A stretch of 64,000 bases of DNA from CALJXB01 sp965225935 (GCA_965225935.1 CBDDCC010000010.1:186001-250000), one strand, 5' to 3'. Positions 31,902-40,337 are shown, counted from the first letter of the stretch. Program-made: numbers and translations. The notes: a model not told the origin generated them from the letters alone.

Positions 31902-32744
31902 ATGTCCGGTTTGACCAGCACTTTCGGGATCGTGGTCGGCCTCTACGTGCTGATCGCCCTCGTCATGTTCGGCTGCCAGCGCAGCTTCCTCTACTTCCCC
32001 GACCGTTCCGAGCCGCGGCTGGCGGCGGCCGGCGCCGAGGGCTTCGCCGTCGTCTCCCTGAAGAGTCCCGACGGCCTGGAGCTCAGCCACTGGTACCGGC
32101 CGCCGCGGGAGGAGGGCGGCCCGGTGGTGCTGGTCTTTCACGGCAACGCCGGCAACATCGGCCACCGGGTGGCCAAGTTCCGGGCGCTGCTGGACGCCGG
32201 CTTCGGCCTCTTCCTGGCCGAGTACCGGGGCTACGGCGGCAACCCCGGCAAGCCCGAGGAGGCGGCCATGAGCGACGACGCGCGCGCCGTCATGACCTAT
32301 CTGCTGGAAGAGGCCGGAGTTCCGGGCGAACGCCTGGTGGTCTACGGCGAGTCCCTCGGCGGCGGCCCGGCGGTCAAGATGGCGGCCGAGCACGATGTCG
32401 CCGGCTTGGTGCTCGAAGCCCCTTTCACCTCGATCGCCGACGTCGCCCAGTCCCACTACTGGTATCTGCCCGCGCGCTGGCTGGTGCTGGACCGCTGGGA
32501 CAACGCGCGCCACATCGCGGACCTGGAGGCGCCGCTGCTGGTCCTGCACGGCGAGGCGGACCGGGTGGTGCCGACCCGCTTCGGCCGCGAGCTCTTCGCG
32601 CTGGCGCCGGAGCCGAAAGAAGCGCTCTTCCTGCCGGGGGCCGGACACAACGACCTGTTCGCCTACCCGGACGCGGCGGCGCGGGTGGTCGATTTCGTCC
32701 GTGCCCGTGCCACGGGGCCGGCGGCGGAAGCAGAAGCGGAGTAG
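31902..32744 (+). CDS. Membrane-anchored alpha/beta hydrolase (Bem46/ABHD13-like)
   Basis: 280 residues. An N-terminal membrane anchor (residues 8-27, VVGLYVLIALVMFGCQRSFLYFP) is followed by the alpha/beta-hydrolase fold: VLVFHGNAGNIGHR (oxyanion HGN), AEYRGYGGNPG, nucleophile elbow VYGESLGGGPAV, the acid in LHGEADRVVPTRFG and catalytic His in GAGHNDLF. The layout is that of the Bem46/ABHD13 family, whose natural substrates are not established. Stand-alone gene, convergent with the operon ending at 32751 (6-bp gap). Confidence 0.88.
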   Translation: MSGLTSTFGIVVGLYVLIALVMFGCQRSFLYFPDRSEPRLAAAGAEGFAVVSLKSPDGLELSHWYRPPREEGGPVVLVFHGNAGNIGHRVAKFRALLDAGFGLFLAEYRGYGGNPGKPEEAAMSDDARAVMTYLLEEAGVPGERLVVYGESLGGGPAVKMAAEHDVAGLVLEAPFTSIADVAQSHYWYLPARWLVLDRWDNARHIADLEAPLLVLHGEADRVVPTRFGRELFALAPEPKEALFLPGAGHNDLFAYPDAAARVVDFVRARATGPAAEAEAE

Positions 32745-32750
32745 AAGAGG

Positions 32751-34139
32751 CTAGGGGGTATCGCCCAGGCGGCCGAAGCCCAGGTCGTAGGCCCGGCGCA
32801 GATCCTCCTCGGCCTGGAGCTCGTTGCCCTGCGCCTTGTGCACGCGCCCGCGGTTGAAGTAGGCGGCGGCGAACTCGGGCTCCAGCTCGATGGCCAGATC
32901 GAAGTCGGCGAGGGCCTCGTCGTAGCGGGCCCCGTCGAACAGGCAGCGCCCACGGTTGTTGCGTCCGGCGATCAGTTGCGCCAGCGGCAGGCCGCCGGAC
33001 TGGAAGGCCCGGCCGTAGAGGCGGACAGCGCTCTGGCAGTCGCCCTTTCGGAAGGCGGCGGTGGCGGACTCGAAGTCGCTCTGCGCCAGGGCGGACCGCG
33101 CCGCGAGCTCGCCCTCGCTCAGGCCGCTCGTGCGGGTGCCCGCCGCCACCACGAGGGCGGGTCCCAGGTCGTCCAGCTTCCCGGCCGTCGCCGGGTCGAG
33201 GGCCAGGGCGACCAGCTGGGTCGTGGGTGCCGGCGCCTTGGCGGCGCGGTCTTCCACACCGCAGCGGTAGCCCTCCTTGCTGATCAGAATGCAGAGCTCA
33301 TTGGCGGTCGCCAGGGTGGGAAAGGGGCCCGCGTAAAGCCGGAACAGGACGTCCTGGTCCTTCAGGGTGACGCGATGAACCCGCGGCGTCATGTCGCCGA
33401 GCAGGCTGGGCAGCTGGTGCTGCAGGCGCTCCCACTCCTGGCGGATGCCGCCGGGCTCTTTGAAGGAGGCCAGGTGAAGCGCGAACTCCCAAACCTCCTC
33501 GCTCGCGCCGGACTCCTCCCCGTTCGCCGCCGTGGCCCCCGCCGCGGGCCGGCCGACGGCGTCCACGACGGCAAGCTTGGCGGGTCCTTCGACCTCGGGC
33601 TCGGGCGGCGGCTTCTCCGGCAAGCCCAGGAGGACGTTGCCCGGAATCGTGGCGAGAGACCGCGGCGCCGCCTGGCTGGCGGCCTGGGATGCGCTCCCTG
33701 TCGCGCTCGGGACGGCGACCTGTGTCGCGGTCAGTGTCGCGGTTTGGGCGGCGGGGGTGTTCGCCGGCAGGGGTGCCGGCGCCACGAAGCCGCCCTCCTG
33801 GACCGCCGGCATGGCGTCCATGACCCCGCGCAGCTCGTCCAGCAGGGCCTGGCTCGGCAGGCCGGTCACGGGCAGGGAGGCGAAGGACTGATAGTCCCTG
33901 ATGGCGGCTTCGGTCTCGGCATCGGCGATGCCGTCGACCCGGCCCGGCGTGAAACCGAGACGGACCAGAAGCTCCTCGATCTCGCGGACCTGATCGGGCG
34001 TCGTATCGGCCTGTACCGGCGGCGCCGCGGCGAGCCAGAGCAGCAGCCCGACGGCAAGCGCCTGCCAGAGCAGCCGTCCCGCCGTGGCCTGTCGGCGGCG
34101 CGACGCCGCATTGTCTGCTGTCGCTACTTTTGCCGCCAT
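32751..34139 (-). CDS. PG-binding, SPOR and TPR domain envelope protein
   Basis: 462 residues starting at ATG 34139, which overlaps the end of the ydbL-like gene by 16 bases. Residues 22-45 are a signal or anchor sequence; 47-105 a PG_binding_1 repeat (IEELLVRLGFTPGRVDGIADAETEAAIRDYQ); 110-230 a Pro/Ala/Thr linker; 235-310 a SPOR-like domain (WEFALHLASFKEPGGIRQEWERLQHQLP... VLFRLYAGPF); 360-462 TPR repeats (GRCLFDGARYDEALADFDLAIELEPEFAAAYFNRG). PG_binding and SPOR modules attach to peptidoglycan, SPOR to denuded glycans at division sites. It is the last gene of the YdbH/YnbE/YdbL operon, suggesting that in this organism the lipid-transfer bridge has a wall-anchored companion. Confidence 0.85.
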   Translation of the reverse strand: MAAKVATADNAASRRRQATAGRLLWQALAVGLLLWLAAAPPVQADTTPDQVREIEELLVRLGFTPGRVDGIADAETEAAIRDYQSFASLPVTGLPSQALLDELRGVMDAMPAVQEGGFVAPAPLPANTPAAQTATLTATQVAVPSATGSASQAASQAAPRSLATIPGNVLLGLPEKPPPEPEVEGPAKLAVVDAVGRPAAGATAANGEESGASEEVWEFALHLASFKEPGGIRQEWERLQHQLPSLLGDMTPRVHRVTLKDQDVLFRLYAGPFPTLATANELCILISKEGYRCGVEDRAAKAPAPTTQLVALALDPATAGKLDDLGPALVVAAGTRTSGLSEGELAARSALAQSDFESATAAFRKGDCQSAVRLYGRAFQSGGLPLAQLIAGRNNRGRCLFDGARYDEALADFDLAIELEPEFAAAYFNRGRVHKAQGNELQAEEDLRRAYDLGFGRLGDTP

Positions 34140-34513
34140 TTTCCGTCTGCGTGGCGGAACCAGGTGCCTTTGGGCGCTTCCTGCATGATCTTGCTGGCGT
34201 AGACCTTGCCCACCTCTCCGGCGGAGACGCCTTGCGCGGCTGCCCGCTCTTCGTAGATGTTCTGGCGCTTCGCGTTGACCTCCTGGGCGACCCGCTTGGC
34301 GCTGGTGTTGCCGGGATCCCGCACCTCCACGAGCCCGTCGTGGCGCTCGCCGAGGGCGCCTGATCTGCGCAACTCGTCGAGCGATTGCGCGAAGGCGGGC
34401 GGCGCTGCGATGCTCAGCAGCAGGCCCAGGAGGAGCGCCAGCCAGCCGAGCCGCCAAAGCTCCGGGCGCGACGGGCCCTGTGTCGAAAGATCCATTGCAA
34501 TAGCGCGTTTCAT
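34124..34513 (-). CDS. ydbL: YdbL-like periplasmic protein (DUF1318)
   Basis: 129 residues with a GGAGAGGAAC SD. A signal peptide (core LGWLALLLGLLLSIAAPPAFAQ) is followed by the DUF1318 domain: LDELRRSGALGERHDGLVEVRD, then VAQEVNAKRQNIYEERAAAQGVSAGEVGKVYASKIMQEAPKGTWF. This matches E. coli YdbL, the periplasmic partner that controls YnbE multimerisation in the YdbH-YnbE bridge between inner and outer membranes. The gene order ydbH-ynbE-ydbL is the same as in E. coli. It overlaps the next gene by 16 bases. Confidence 0.88.
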   Translation of the reverse strand: MKRAIAMDLSTQGPSRPELWRLGWLALLLGLLLSIAAPPAFAQSLDELRRSGALGERHDGLVEVRDPGNTSAKRVAQEVNAKRQNIYEERAAAQGVSAGEVGKVYASKIMQEAPKGTWFRHADGKWRQK

Positions 34514-34563
34514 GTTCCTCTCCCTTGCGATCCGGGCAGGCGACCGAGGCCGGCCAGGTCCGT

Positions 34564-34776
34564 TCAGAAGATGTCCGGGTTCTCTTCGATGTCTTCTTCG
34601 GCCTGCTCTTCGATCTTCAATCGAACGTCGGCGTCCAGCTTGATATTGAGATTGATGGTGATCGGCTCGTCGGGCGCTTCCACCTTCACCGACGGCTGAC
34701 AGGCCATCAGCAGGCTGGCGGCGAGCGCGAGGGTCGCAAGCAAGGCTACGGCGTGAACGTTCGCTCTCGAGGGCAT
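34564..34776 (-). CDS. ynbE: YnbE-like outer-membrane lipoprotein
   Basis: 70 residues with a signal peptide and lipobox (LAASLLMAC, Cys about residue 26). The mature part, PSVKVEAPDEPITINLNIKLDADVRLKIEEQAEEDIEENPDIF, is the YnbE pattern: an IxIxLNIKxD beta strand and acidic tail. In E. coli YnbE multimers stack their strands onto the C-terminus of YdbH to complete an intermembrane lipid channel. It is encoded between the ydbH- and ydbL-like genes, 50 bases from the latter. Confidence 0.88.
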   Translation of the reverse strand: MPSRANVHAVALLATLALAASLLMACQPSVKVEAPDEPITINLNIKLDADVRLKIEEQAEEDIEENPDIF

Positions 34777-34924
34777 GGGACTTGGCTCGCTCCTTCTCCC
34801 CGCACGCGCCCCCGAAAGGGCGGCCGGGAAGCCTATGCTGCGCAATCCCCGCGGCCAAGGCAAGCTTGGCTCGCATGGCGGCCGGGCGGGACCTCCCGCG
34901 CGGCTTAGCTCCATGATACGCGGA

Positions 34925-37900
34925 TCAGGGCGATAGCTTCCACGCGCGGCTGAAGAAATCACTCGTTACCTGGTGGCCCTGGCGCAGGGCGTCGATGATC
35001 GGCTGCATGTTGCCGGTCAGATTGACGTTGAGCTGGAACTTCTGGCCGTCCAGGACCTCGGGATTGTTGCCCAGGATCTCCAGCCGCAGCAGCGCCTCGC
35101 CGTCGCGGTCCAGGTTGCCGGTGAGCGACAGGGTCTCGTAGCGGAAGTTCTTGAGGGCCTGCATGAGGAGATCGACGTACTCGCCGCCGCTCTTCATGGC
35201 CTGCTCCGCGGTGGCTGAACTGAAGCGCAGGGTGCCGGGGGCCGTCGATTCCAAACGCGCGTCGGTCACGGTCACGACCTTGCCGTCGCGCTCGACCGGA
35301 ATGCGCCCGCTCAGCTCGCCGTCGCCGGACAGGCCGTCGATGTCCAGGGCCTCGAAGAGCGTCGTCAGATCCAGACTGTCGATCAGCAGTTGCGCCTCGG
35401 TCCTTTCGGACAGGGGGTCGATGAGAGTGTCGCGAACGGCGATACGGCTGCCGGCGAGGGAGAAGGCTGCGTCCTCCACGTAGACCTGGCCGGGCGTGCC
35501 GTGGGGCAGCCGGAAACGCACCTCGACGTCCTCCAGGTCGACGCCCACGTCGATGGTCTCGGCGGTGAGTCGCTGGCCCTGGGGGCTGCCGACAGGGTCC
35601 AGGCTGTCGAGATCGAGCCGCAGGTCGAGACCCTTCACGCTCGCGTCCTTGGACTTGAAGCCGAGCCCGGCGAGCAGCAGCCGCACGGTGCCGGCAAAGC
35701 CATTGCGGTCCCAGGTGAGCGCGGCCGTGCCCTCGGCCGAGCCGCGCGCGTCGCTGACCGCGGCGAGCTGGGGCGAGAGCTCGCTCGGCTGCAGGCCGCC
35801 GGTGGCGAACAGCAGGGGGATCAGGTCGACGTCGGCCGTGCCGCGTCCGCTGTCGAGGTCGTGGCGCGCCGAGACCTGGACGAGCGGCCGGCCGCCCGCA
35901 CCGCTGGTCTCGGCGTTCACCACGACGCGCCCGCCGTCGCGCCGCGCCTCACCAACGACCGCGAGGGGCGCGAAGGCGGCCGGCGTCGCCAGGTGCTCGA
36001 GGGCGGCCACCGAGAAGCTGCCGGACATGGCCGCTGGATCGGCCGGGAGCTCGAGGGAGACGGAAACACCGTCGAGCGCCAGCTTCTTCTCGGGCAGCAC
36101 GACCGTGCCGTCGCGGAGCGAGACCGCCGCTTCGTAGGCGCCACTCTCTTTGAGGCCGCCCGCGATCGAGACCGCGGGCGCCTGCAACCGGATCTTCAGG
36201 GGCGCGCCGTCTCCCGTGCTCAGCAGCAGCTCGCTCTCGGGCAGGGAAATGCGGGTGTCGTGGGTCAGGCCATGGGCGCTCTCGCCGCTGGCCAAGGTGA
36301 TCTCAGCCTCGGTCTCGGGGATGGAGACGTTCAGGGGTGCGGCCGCCGCGATGCCGCCGGGCAGGCGCAGGCCAGCGAAGCTGGCGCTGCCCGGCGCCGA
36401 CAGGCTGACGGTGAGACGCGTGCCCTCGCGGCCGAGCGCGAGCGGCAGGTCCAGGTCGGCGCGCTCGGAAACGACCTCGCCGGCGCGGAGCTTCAATAGG
36501 CGCGCCTGCACCCGGGCGTCGGAGCGGAAGGCGTCGGGCAGGCCCTCGAAGTCGCCGGCGATGTCCAGCTTGGCGACGGTCCAGCCGGCGAGCGCGACGT
36601 CGGTCGCCGTGACCGTCAGGTCCGGCAGGGTGACGCGCGTCAGGTTGGGCGCCTCGCCTAGGGAGGCCTCCACCAGTCCTTTCAGCGTGGCGCTGGCCGG
36701 ACCGGCGGAGACGTCCAGCGTGCCGTCGAAGCGGGCGCCGGGTGAGGGGCTGCCGGGACGCCACAGAAGTTCTGTCGGTCGGTCGCTGTCCGCCGGCAAT
36801 GAAAGGGCGAGGGTGCCGCCGCTCAGGCGGGCCAGGTCTGCCGCCAAATCGGGACCGAGACCCAGGGCGCCGAAGTCCGCGGTGCTCAGATCCGTTGCCG
36901 TGATGCGGGTCGTCCCCCGGGGGGCGAGGCTGAGCTCTTCCTCGGCCCAGGCGCCGGTCAGGTCGGTGACGGTGCTGAAGGTGGCGGCCTGGCCGGGCAG
37001 GGAAAGGGCGTCCAGGTCTGCCGTGATGTCGCCCGTCAGATCGCCCTGCTTCAGCCAGGCGAGGAGGGAGTCCCGGTTTCCTTGGAGGTCGGGCAGCGCG
37101 GGCCAGCGGCCCTTCGCCTCGACCGCGATGCGGCCTTTGCCCCCGGTCGGGAAGGCGGCGGGGAAGAGGGAGGGGCCGAGGGACCAGAGGGGGGCGGCTT
37201 CCGTAACCTCGGCGTTCAGGCCGAAGGTGCCCTTGGGTTGGCCCGCCAGGTCCGTCAGCTTGGCGTCGAGGGTGAGGTCGAGGCTGCCGTCGTCGCTGCC
37301 CAGACGGGCCGTGAGGTCGGCCGCCTCGTGGTTCAGGTCGAAGCGGAACCCGGCCTCGTGGAAGGGCGTGCCCGCCAGACTCAGACCGCCGAGGGTCAGG
37401 TCGCCCCGACCCTGGCGCGGCAGGCCGGAGTCGAGCGTCAGCGCAAGGTCGCCCTTTATGGCGTTCACCCGCAGCTCGCCGCCGGGCAGGGCGACCGTGC
37501 CGCCGGAGAGCGCCAGGCGCGCCTCGGTCTCCGCCTCGGGATCGCCGCTGGCGGTGAGGCGGCCGGAAAGCTCACCGAAGCCGCTGGTCATCGCCACGTC
37601 CAGGTCGAGATCGAGGTCCCGTGTCCTGCCGTCGGAGCCCTCCCGGTCCAGCCGGCCGGCGAGTTCCACGGACGCCGGGCCAAAGGGGGTGAGCGCCTCG
37701 ATGTGGCCATTGCTGAGCCGCATGTTAGGGATGGGATAGCCGGCGTCCTTCGTTCCGCCACCGGAGGCGGAGACGGAGCCGGAACCCTTGCCTGTGCCGC
37801 TCTTCTCGCCTTTCCGCAGGCGATCGATCAAAGGCTGCAGGCTGCCGAAGGGGGCCTCGCCCTCGCGCAGGTCGAGGCGGAGCGAGAGGCCGTCCACGTC

Positions 37901-38182
37901 GATCCGCGCCACGCGGCCCTCCGCCAGGTCGAAGGGCTGGTAGCGGACCTCCAGGGAGGCGACGGAGAACTCGCCGTTGTCGCCCGCGGCGATGTCCACT
38001 ACGCGCAGGTAGTCGCTGTCGATCACCTCGATGGTGGCCCGGCCGCCTGGCACGCCCTGATTGGCCAGCTCCCGGTCGAGCAGGGCCTGGGCGAGGGAGA
38101 GCCGCCAGACCGTCGCCGCGCCCACCAGGATGACGAGCAGCGCCAGCAGCAGGAGCCCCACGAGGAAAAGGCGGCGCGCCAT
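34925..38182 (-). CDS. ydbH: YdbH-like AsmA-family intermembrane bridge protein
   Basis: 1085 residues from ATG 38182 (MARRLFLVGLLLLALLVILVG, one inner-membrane anchor); the longer open frame is not supported. The rest is a long beta-rich periplasmic part with repeated short strands, as in AsmA-like bridge proteins, and ends in the YdbH-type C-terminal domain (LDIDGLSGDGELSGRIPVERDGKVVTVTDARLES and LSLTGNLDRDGEALLRLEILGNNPEVLDGQKFQLNVNLTGNMQPI), the conserved DUF-like region that contacts YnbE. E. coli YdbH is about 880 residues, so this version is longer, possibly for a wider periplasm. It moves phospholipids between membranes together with YnbE and YdbL (known from E. coli, redundant there with TamB and YhdP). 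Confidence 0.88.
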   Translation of the reverse strand: MARRLFLVGLLLLALLVILVGAATVWRLSLAQALLDRELANQGVPGGRATIEVIDSDYLRVVDIAAGDNGEFSVASLEVRYQPFDLAEGRVARIDVDGLSLRLDLREGEAPFGSLQPLIDRLRKGEKSGTGKGSGSVSASGGGTKDAGYPIPNMRLSNGHIEALTPFGPASVELAGRLDREGSDGRTRDLDLDLDVAMTSGFGELSGRLTASGDPEAETEARLALSGGTVALPGGELRVNAIKGDLALTLDSGLPRQGRGDLTLGGLSLAGTPFHEAGFRFDLNHEAADLTARLGSDDGSLDLTLDAKLTDLAGQPKGTFGLNAEVTEAAPLWSLGPSLFPAAFPTGGKGRIAVEAKGRWPALPDLQGNRDSLLAWLKQGDLTGDITADLDALSLPGQAATFSTVTDLTGAWAEEELSLAPRGTTRITATDLSTADFGALGLGPDLAADLARLSGGTLALSLPADSDRPTELLWRPGSPSPGARFDGTLDVSAGPASATLKGLVEASLGEAPNLTRVTLPDLTVTATDVALAGWTVAKLDIAGDFEGLPDAFRSDARVQARLLKLRAGEVVSERADLDLPLALGREGTRLTVSLSAPGSASFAGLRLPGGIAAAAPLNVSIPETEAEITLASGESAHGLTHDTRISLPESELLLSTGDGAPLKIRLQAPAVSIAGGLKESGAYEAAVSLRDGTVVLPEKKLALDGVSVSLELPADPAAMSGSFSVAALEHLATPAAFAPLAVVGEARRDGGRVVVNAETSGAGGRPLVQVSARHDLDSGRGTADVDLIPLLFATGGLQPSELSPQLAAVSDARGSAEGTAALTWDRNGFAGTVRLLLAGLGFKSKDASVKGLDLRLDLDSLDPVGSPQGQRLTAETIDVGVDLEDVEVRFRLPHGTPGQVYVEDAAFSLAGSRIAVRDTLIDPLSERTEAQLLIDSLDLTTLFEALDIDGLSGDGELSGRIPVERDGKVVTVTDARLESTAPGTLRFSSATAEQAMKSGGEYVDLLMQALKNFRYETLSLTGNLDRDGEALLRLEILGNNPEVLDGQKFQLNVNLTGNMQPIIDALRQGHQVTSDFFSRAWKLSP

Positions 38183-38217
38183 ATTCGGTCCGTCGGTGCC
38201 GTTCGTGTCGCTGCGGG

Positions 38218-38376
38218 TCAGTTCAGTCCGAAAATCGCGAGCAGCAGCAGGGTGATGGCGATCAAGCCGGGCACCCATAGGATAGGCGGCAGGCCGCGGC
38301 CTGCGTCGGCCGTCCCGGGCGGCTCCGCCGGCCCATCCGGGGCCGCCGCCTGCGGTTGGTCGTCTTGGCCGCTCAT
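38218..38376 (-). CDS. 52-residue tail-anchored membrane peptide at the head of the ydbH operon
   Basis: An ORF too short for usual calling. It starts MSGQDDQPQAAAPDG, has a Pro/Ala/Gly-rich cytoplasmic part, and ends with a C-terminal hydrophobic span (ILWVPGLIAITLLLLAIFGLN) right before TGA. It reads in the same direction as ydbH and ends 36 bases before it. The codon pattern is GC3-rich as in neighbouring genes. I do not recognise the family. An upstream array of repeated ATGAGC units makes the exact start uncertain, but the three upstream ATGs are in other frames. Confidence 0.6.
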   Translation of the reverse strand: MSGQDDQPQAAAPDGPAEPPGTADAGRGLPPILWVPGLIAITLLLLAIFGLN

Positions 38377-38411
38377 CGTTCGCTCATCGTTTGCTCATGG
38401 GCCGCTCATGG
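38371..38411. repeat. 11-bp tandem array, each unit carrying an ATG on the minus strand
   Basis: Degenerate units of GCTCATSGTTY start at 38371, 38382, 38393 and 38404. On the minus strand each has ATGAGC, giving ATGs at 38376, 38387, 38398 and 38409, 11 bases apart and so in changing reading frames. Slippage in this array would shift which ATG leads into the downstream small gene. Confidence 0.5.
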
Positions 38412-38603
38412 CATGCTGCCCGCGGTTCGTCGCTGACCGATCCGGGAGCCTATCGGCCGTATCCTGGGCGGGCAAGCGGCGGCGGCGAGGACCCGCTGAA
38501 GGGGGGCAAAGCGCCTTGGCGCGCCCCCGGCACTGCGGCTATAGTCCGCCGCGCCGCTACGGCTTGGGGTAAGCGGATTTTGCTCTTGGGTGGGGGGCAA
38601 AGC

Positions 38604-39083
38604 GTGCTGCACGTCGCCAGTCTGGTCGTTTCTCTGTCGGTCCTGTGGTTGCTGCTCTCGGGCTTTTTCACCGACCCGCTGCTGCTCGGCCTGGGCGCGG
38701 TCTCGGTGGTCGCGGTGGCGCTGCTCGCCTGGCGGGCCGGCATCGTCGACGCGGAAGGCCATCCGGTGCAGGTCGCCCCGCGGGCCCTGCTCTACTGGCC
38801 CTGGCTGATCAAGGAGATCGTGGTCGCCAACATCGACGTGGCCAAGGCCATCTGCCGCTCGCCCATGGCGATCGAGCCGCGGGTGATCAAGGTGAAGGCC
38901 TCCCAGAAGGACGAGCTCGGCCGGGTCATCTACGCCAACTCCATCACCCTGACGCCGGGCACGGTGACCATCGCGCTCGAAGGCGACGAGCTGACGGTGC
39001 ATGCCCTGACCAAGGGCTCGGTCGAGGGGCTGGAGAGCGGAGAGATGGACCGCCGCGTCTCCCGGGTCGCGGGGAGCGCCTGA
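38604..39083 (+). CDS. mnhE: Na+/H+ antiporter subunit E (MnhE/MrpE)
   Basis: 159 residues from a GTG at 38604 with a GTGGGGGGC SD; the frame upstream is leader. It has two N-terminal membrane segments (VASLVVSLSVLWLLLSGFF; LLLGLGAVSVVAVALLAW) and then the MrpE signature YWPWLIKEIVVANIDVAKAI with YANSITLTPGTVTIALEGDELTVHAL. First gene of a ten-gene cluster with overlapping ends. Mrp complexes exchange Na+ (or K+) for protons across the inner membrane and are related to complex I. Confidence 0.93.
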   Translation: MLHVASLVVSLSVLWLLLSGFFTDPLLLGLGAVSVVAVALLAWRAGIVDAEGHPVQVAPRALLYWPWLIKEIVVANIDVAKAICRSPMAIEPRVIKVKASQKDELGRVIYANSITLTPGTVTIALEGDELTVHALTKGSVEGLESGEMDRRVSRVAGSA

Positions 39084-39370
39084 TGTTCGGCGCCGCCGCT
39101 CTCGGCGTCCTCGTGGTCATGGCCATGGTGCTGGCGCGCGCCGTCCTGGGCCCGACGGTCTACGACCGCATTCTCGCGGTGAACGTGTTCGGCAGCCTGA
39201 CGGTCGCGCTGATCGCCGTGTTCGGCTTCCTGACCGAGCGGCCCGACTTCCTCGACATCGCCCTGGTCTACGCGCTGATCAACTTCATCGGCACCATCGC
39301 GGTCACCAAGTACATGAGGTTCTCCCAACTGGGAGACCCGGACGAGGACGGGGACTGGGAGGACCTGTGA
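39083..39370 (+). CDS. mnhF: Na+/H+ antiporter subunit F (MnhF/MrpF)
   Basis: 95 residues and three membrane segments. VMAMVLARAVLGPTVYDRILAVNVFGSLTVALIAVFGF, with the GPTxxDRxxA motif, and DIALVYALINFIGTIAVTKYM are the standard MrpF features. The ATG overlaps the mnhE stop (TGATG). A short acidic tail (DPDEDGDWEDL) ends the protein. Confidence 0.95.
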   Translation: MFGAAALGVLVVMAMVLARAVLGPTVYDRILAVNVFGSLTVALIAVFGFLTERPDFLDIALVYALINFIGTIAVTKYMRFSQLGDPDEDGDWEDL

Positions 39371-39720
39371 TGGCGCTCGTCGCCGATGCGATCAGTTGGA
39401 TCTGCCTTCTTTCCGGGGTCGCCTTGATGCTGATCGGCGGTATCGGCCTGCTGCGCCTGCCCGACGTCTTCACCCGCATGCACGGGGCCGGCATGATCGA
39501 CACCCTCGGCCTCGGCCTCATCCTGGTCGGGCTGATGTTCCAGGCGGGCCTGACGCTGGTGACGGCCAAGCTGTTCCTGATCGTGGTCTTCGTGCTCTTC
39601 ACCAGCCCGACGACGACCCACGCGCTGGCCCGGGCCTGCCTCCACGGCGGCGTGCGCCCGCTCCTGGACGCGCCGACCTCCGAGAAGGACCCGGACGGAG
39701 GCACGTCATCGAAGACCTGA
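39370..39720 (+). CDS. mnhG: Na+/H+ antiporter subunit G (MnhG/MrpG)
   Basis: 116 residues. The MrpG signature is clear: GVALMLIGGIGLLRLPDVFTRMHGAG followed by DTLGLGLILVGLMFQAG and KLFLIVVFVLFTSPTTTHALARA. The start overlaps the mnhF stop as TGATG. Its last 13 bases overlap the next gene, whose start codon is unusual. Confidence 0.95.
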   Translation: MALVADAISWICLLSGVALMLIGGIGLLRLPDVFTRMHGAGMIDTLGLGLILVGLMFQAGLTLVTAKLFLIVVFVLFTSPTTTHALARACLHGGVRPLLDAPTSEKDPDGGTSSKT

Positions 39721-40337
39721 TCGACATCGCCCTGCTGTCGTTCATGGCGGTCACGGGGCTGGCCTTCGTCGTGCTGCGCAACCTCTTCGTGGTGGTCATG
39801 CTCTCGGGCATGTTCAGCCTGACGGCGGCTGTCCTCTACCTGACCATGGACGCGGTTGACGTCGCCTTCACCGAGGCTGCGGTGGGCGCCGGCATCGCCA
39901 CGGTGCTCGGCCTCGCCACCCTGGGCCTGATCGGAGTGACCAACGAGCGCCGCTCCAAGGCAAGCGCGCTCGGGCCGTTCCTGGTGGTGCTGATCACCGG
40001 GGCGGTGCTGATCAACGGCACCCTCGACATGCCGGACTTCGGCGACCCCAACGCGCCGATCCACCACCACGTGGCGCCGCGCTACATCCAGGAGTCCGGC
40101 CAAGAGGTGGGCGTGCCCAACATCGTCACCTCGGTGCTGGCCAGCTACCGGGGCTACGACACCCTGGGCGAGGTGACGGTGATCTTCACGGCGGCCTGCG
40201 GCGTCCTGGTGCTGCTCGGCCGGGTGCGGCGGCGCAAGCGGCCGGCGCTCGGCCAGGATGGCGGCGAGACGCCGGCGCCAGACGCCCTCGAGACCGGCCG
40301 GCGGGACGAGGAGTCCCGCAAGGAGCCGGTGCCATGA
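39708..40337 (+). CDS. MrpA C-terminal/MbhD-MbhE-like antiporter subunit (DUF4040), non-canonical start codon
   Basis: About 209 residues. IEDLIDIALLSFMAVTGLAFVVLRNLFVVVMLSGMFSLTAAVLYL and DAVDVAFTEAAVGAGIATVL are the DUF4040/MbhD pattern; LGEVTVIFTAACGVLVLLGR is the MbhE-like part with its conserved membrane Glu. In classic Mrp these form the MrpA C-terminus; here MrpA is split. There is no ATG, GTG or TTG in frame near the conserved N-terminus. A perfect GGAGG (39697-39701) lies six bases before an ATC (39708), so I place the start there; GTC at 39705 is the alternative. The first in-frame ATG (39744) would remove half of the first membrane helix. A base error in this sequence is possible. 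Confidence 0.8.
   Translation: MEDLIDIALLSFMAVTGLAFVVLRNLFVVVMLSGMFSLTAAVLYLTMDAVDVAFTEAAVGAGIATVLGLATLGLIGVTNERRSKASALGPFLVVLITGAVLINGTLDMPDFGDPNAPIHHHVAPRYIQESGQEVGVPNIVTSVLASYRGYDTLGEVTVIFTAACGVLVLLGRVRRRKRPALGQDGGETPAPDALETGRRDEESRKEPVP

Noticed and set aside
37082..38572. 496-codon plus-strand frame opposite ydbH
   Set aside because: Shadow frame; the ydbH-like product has an anchor, beta-rich body and conserved end.
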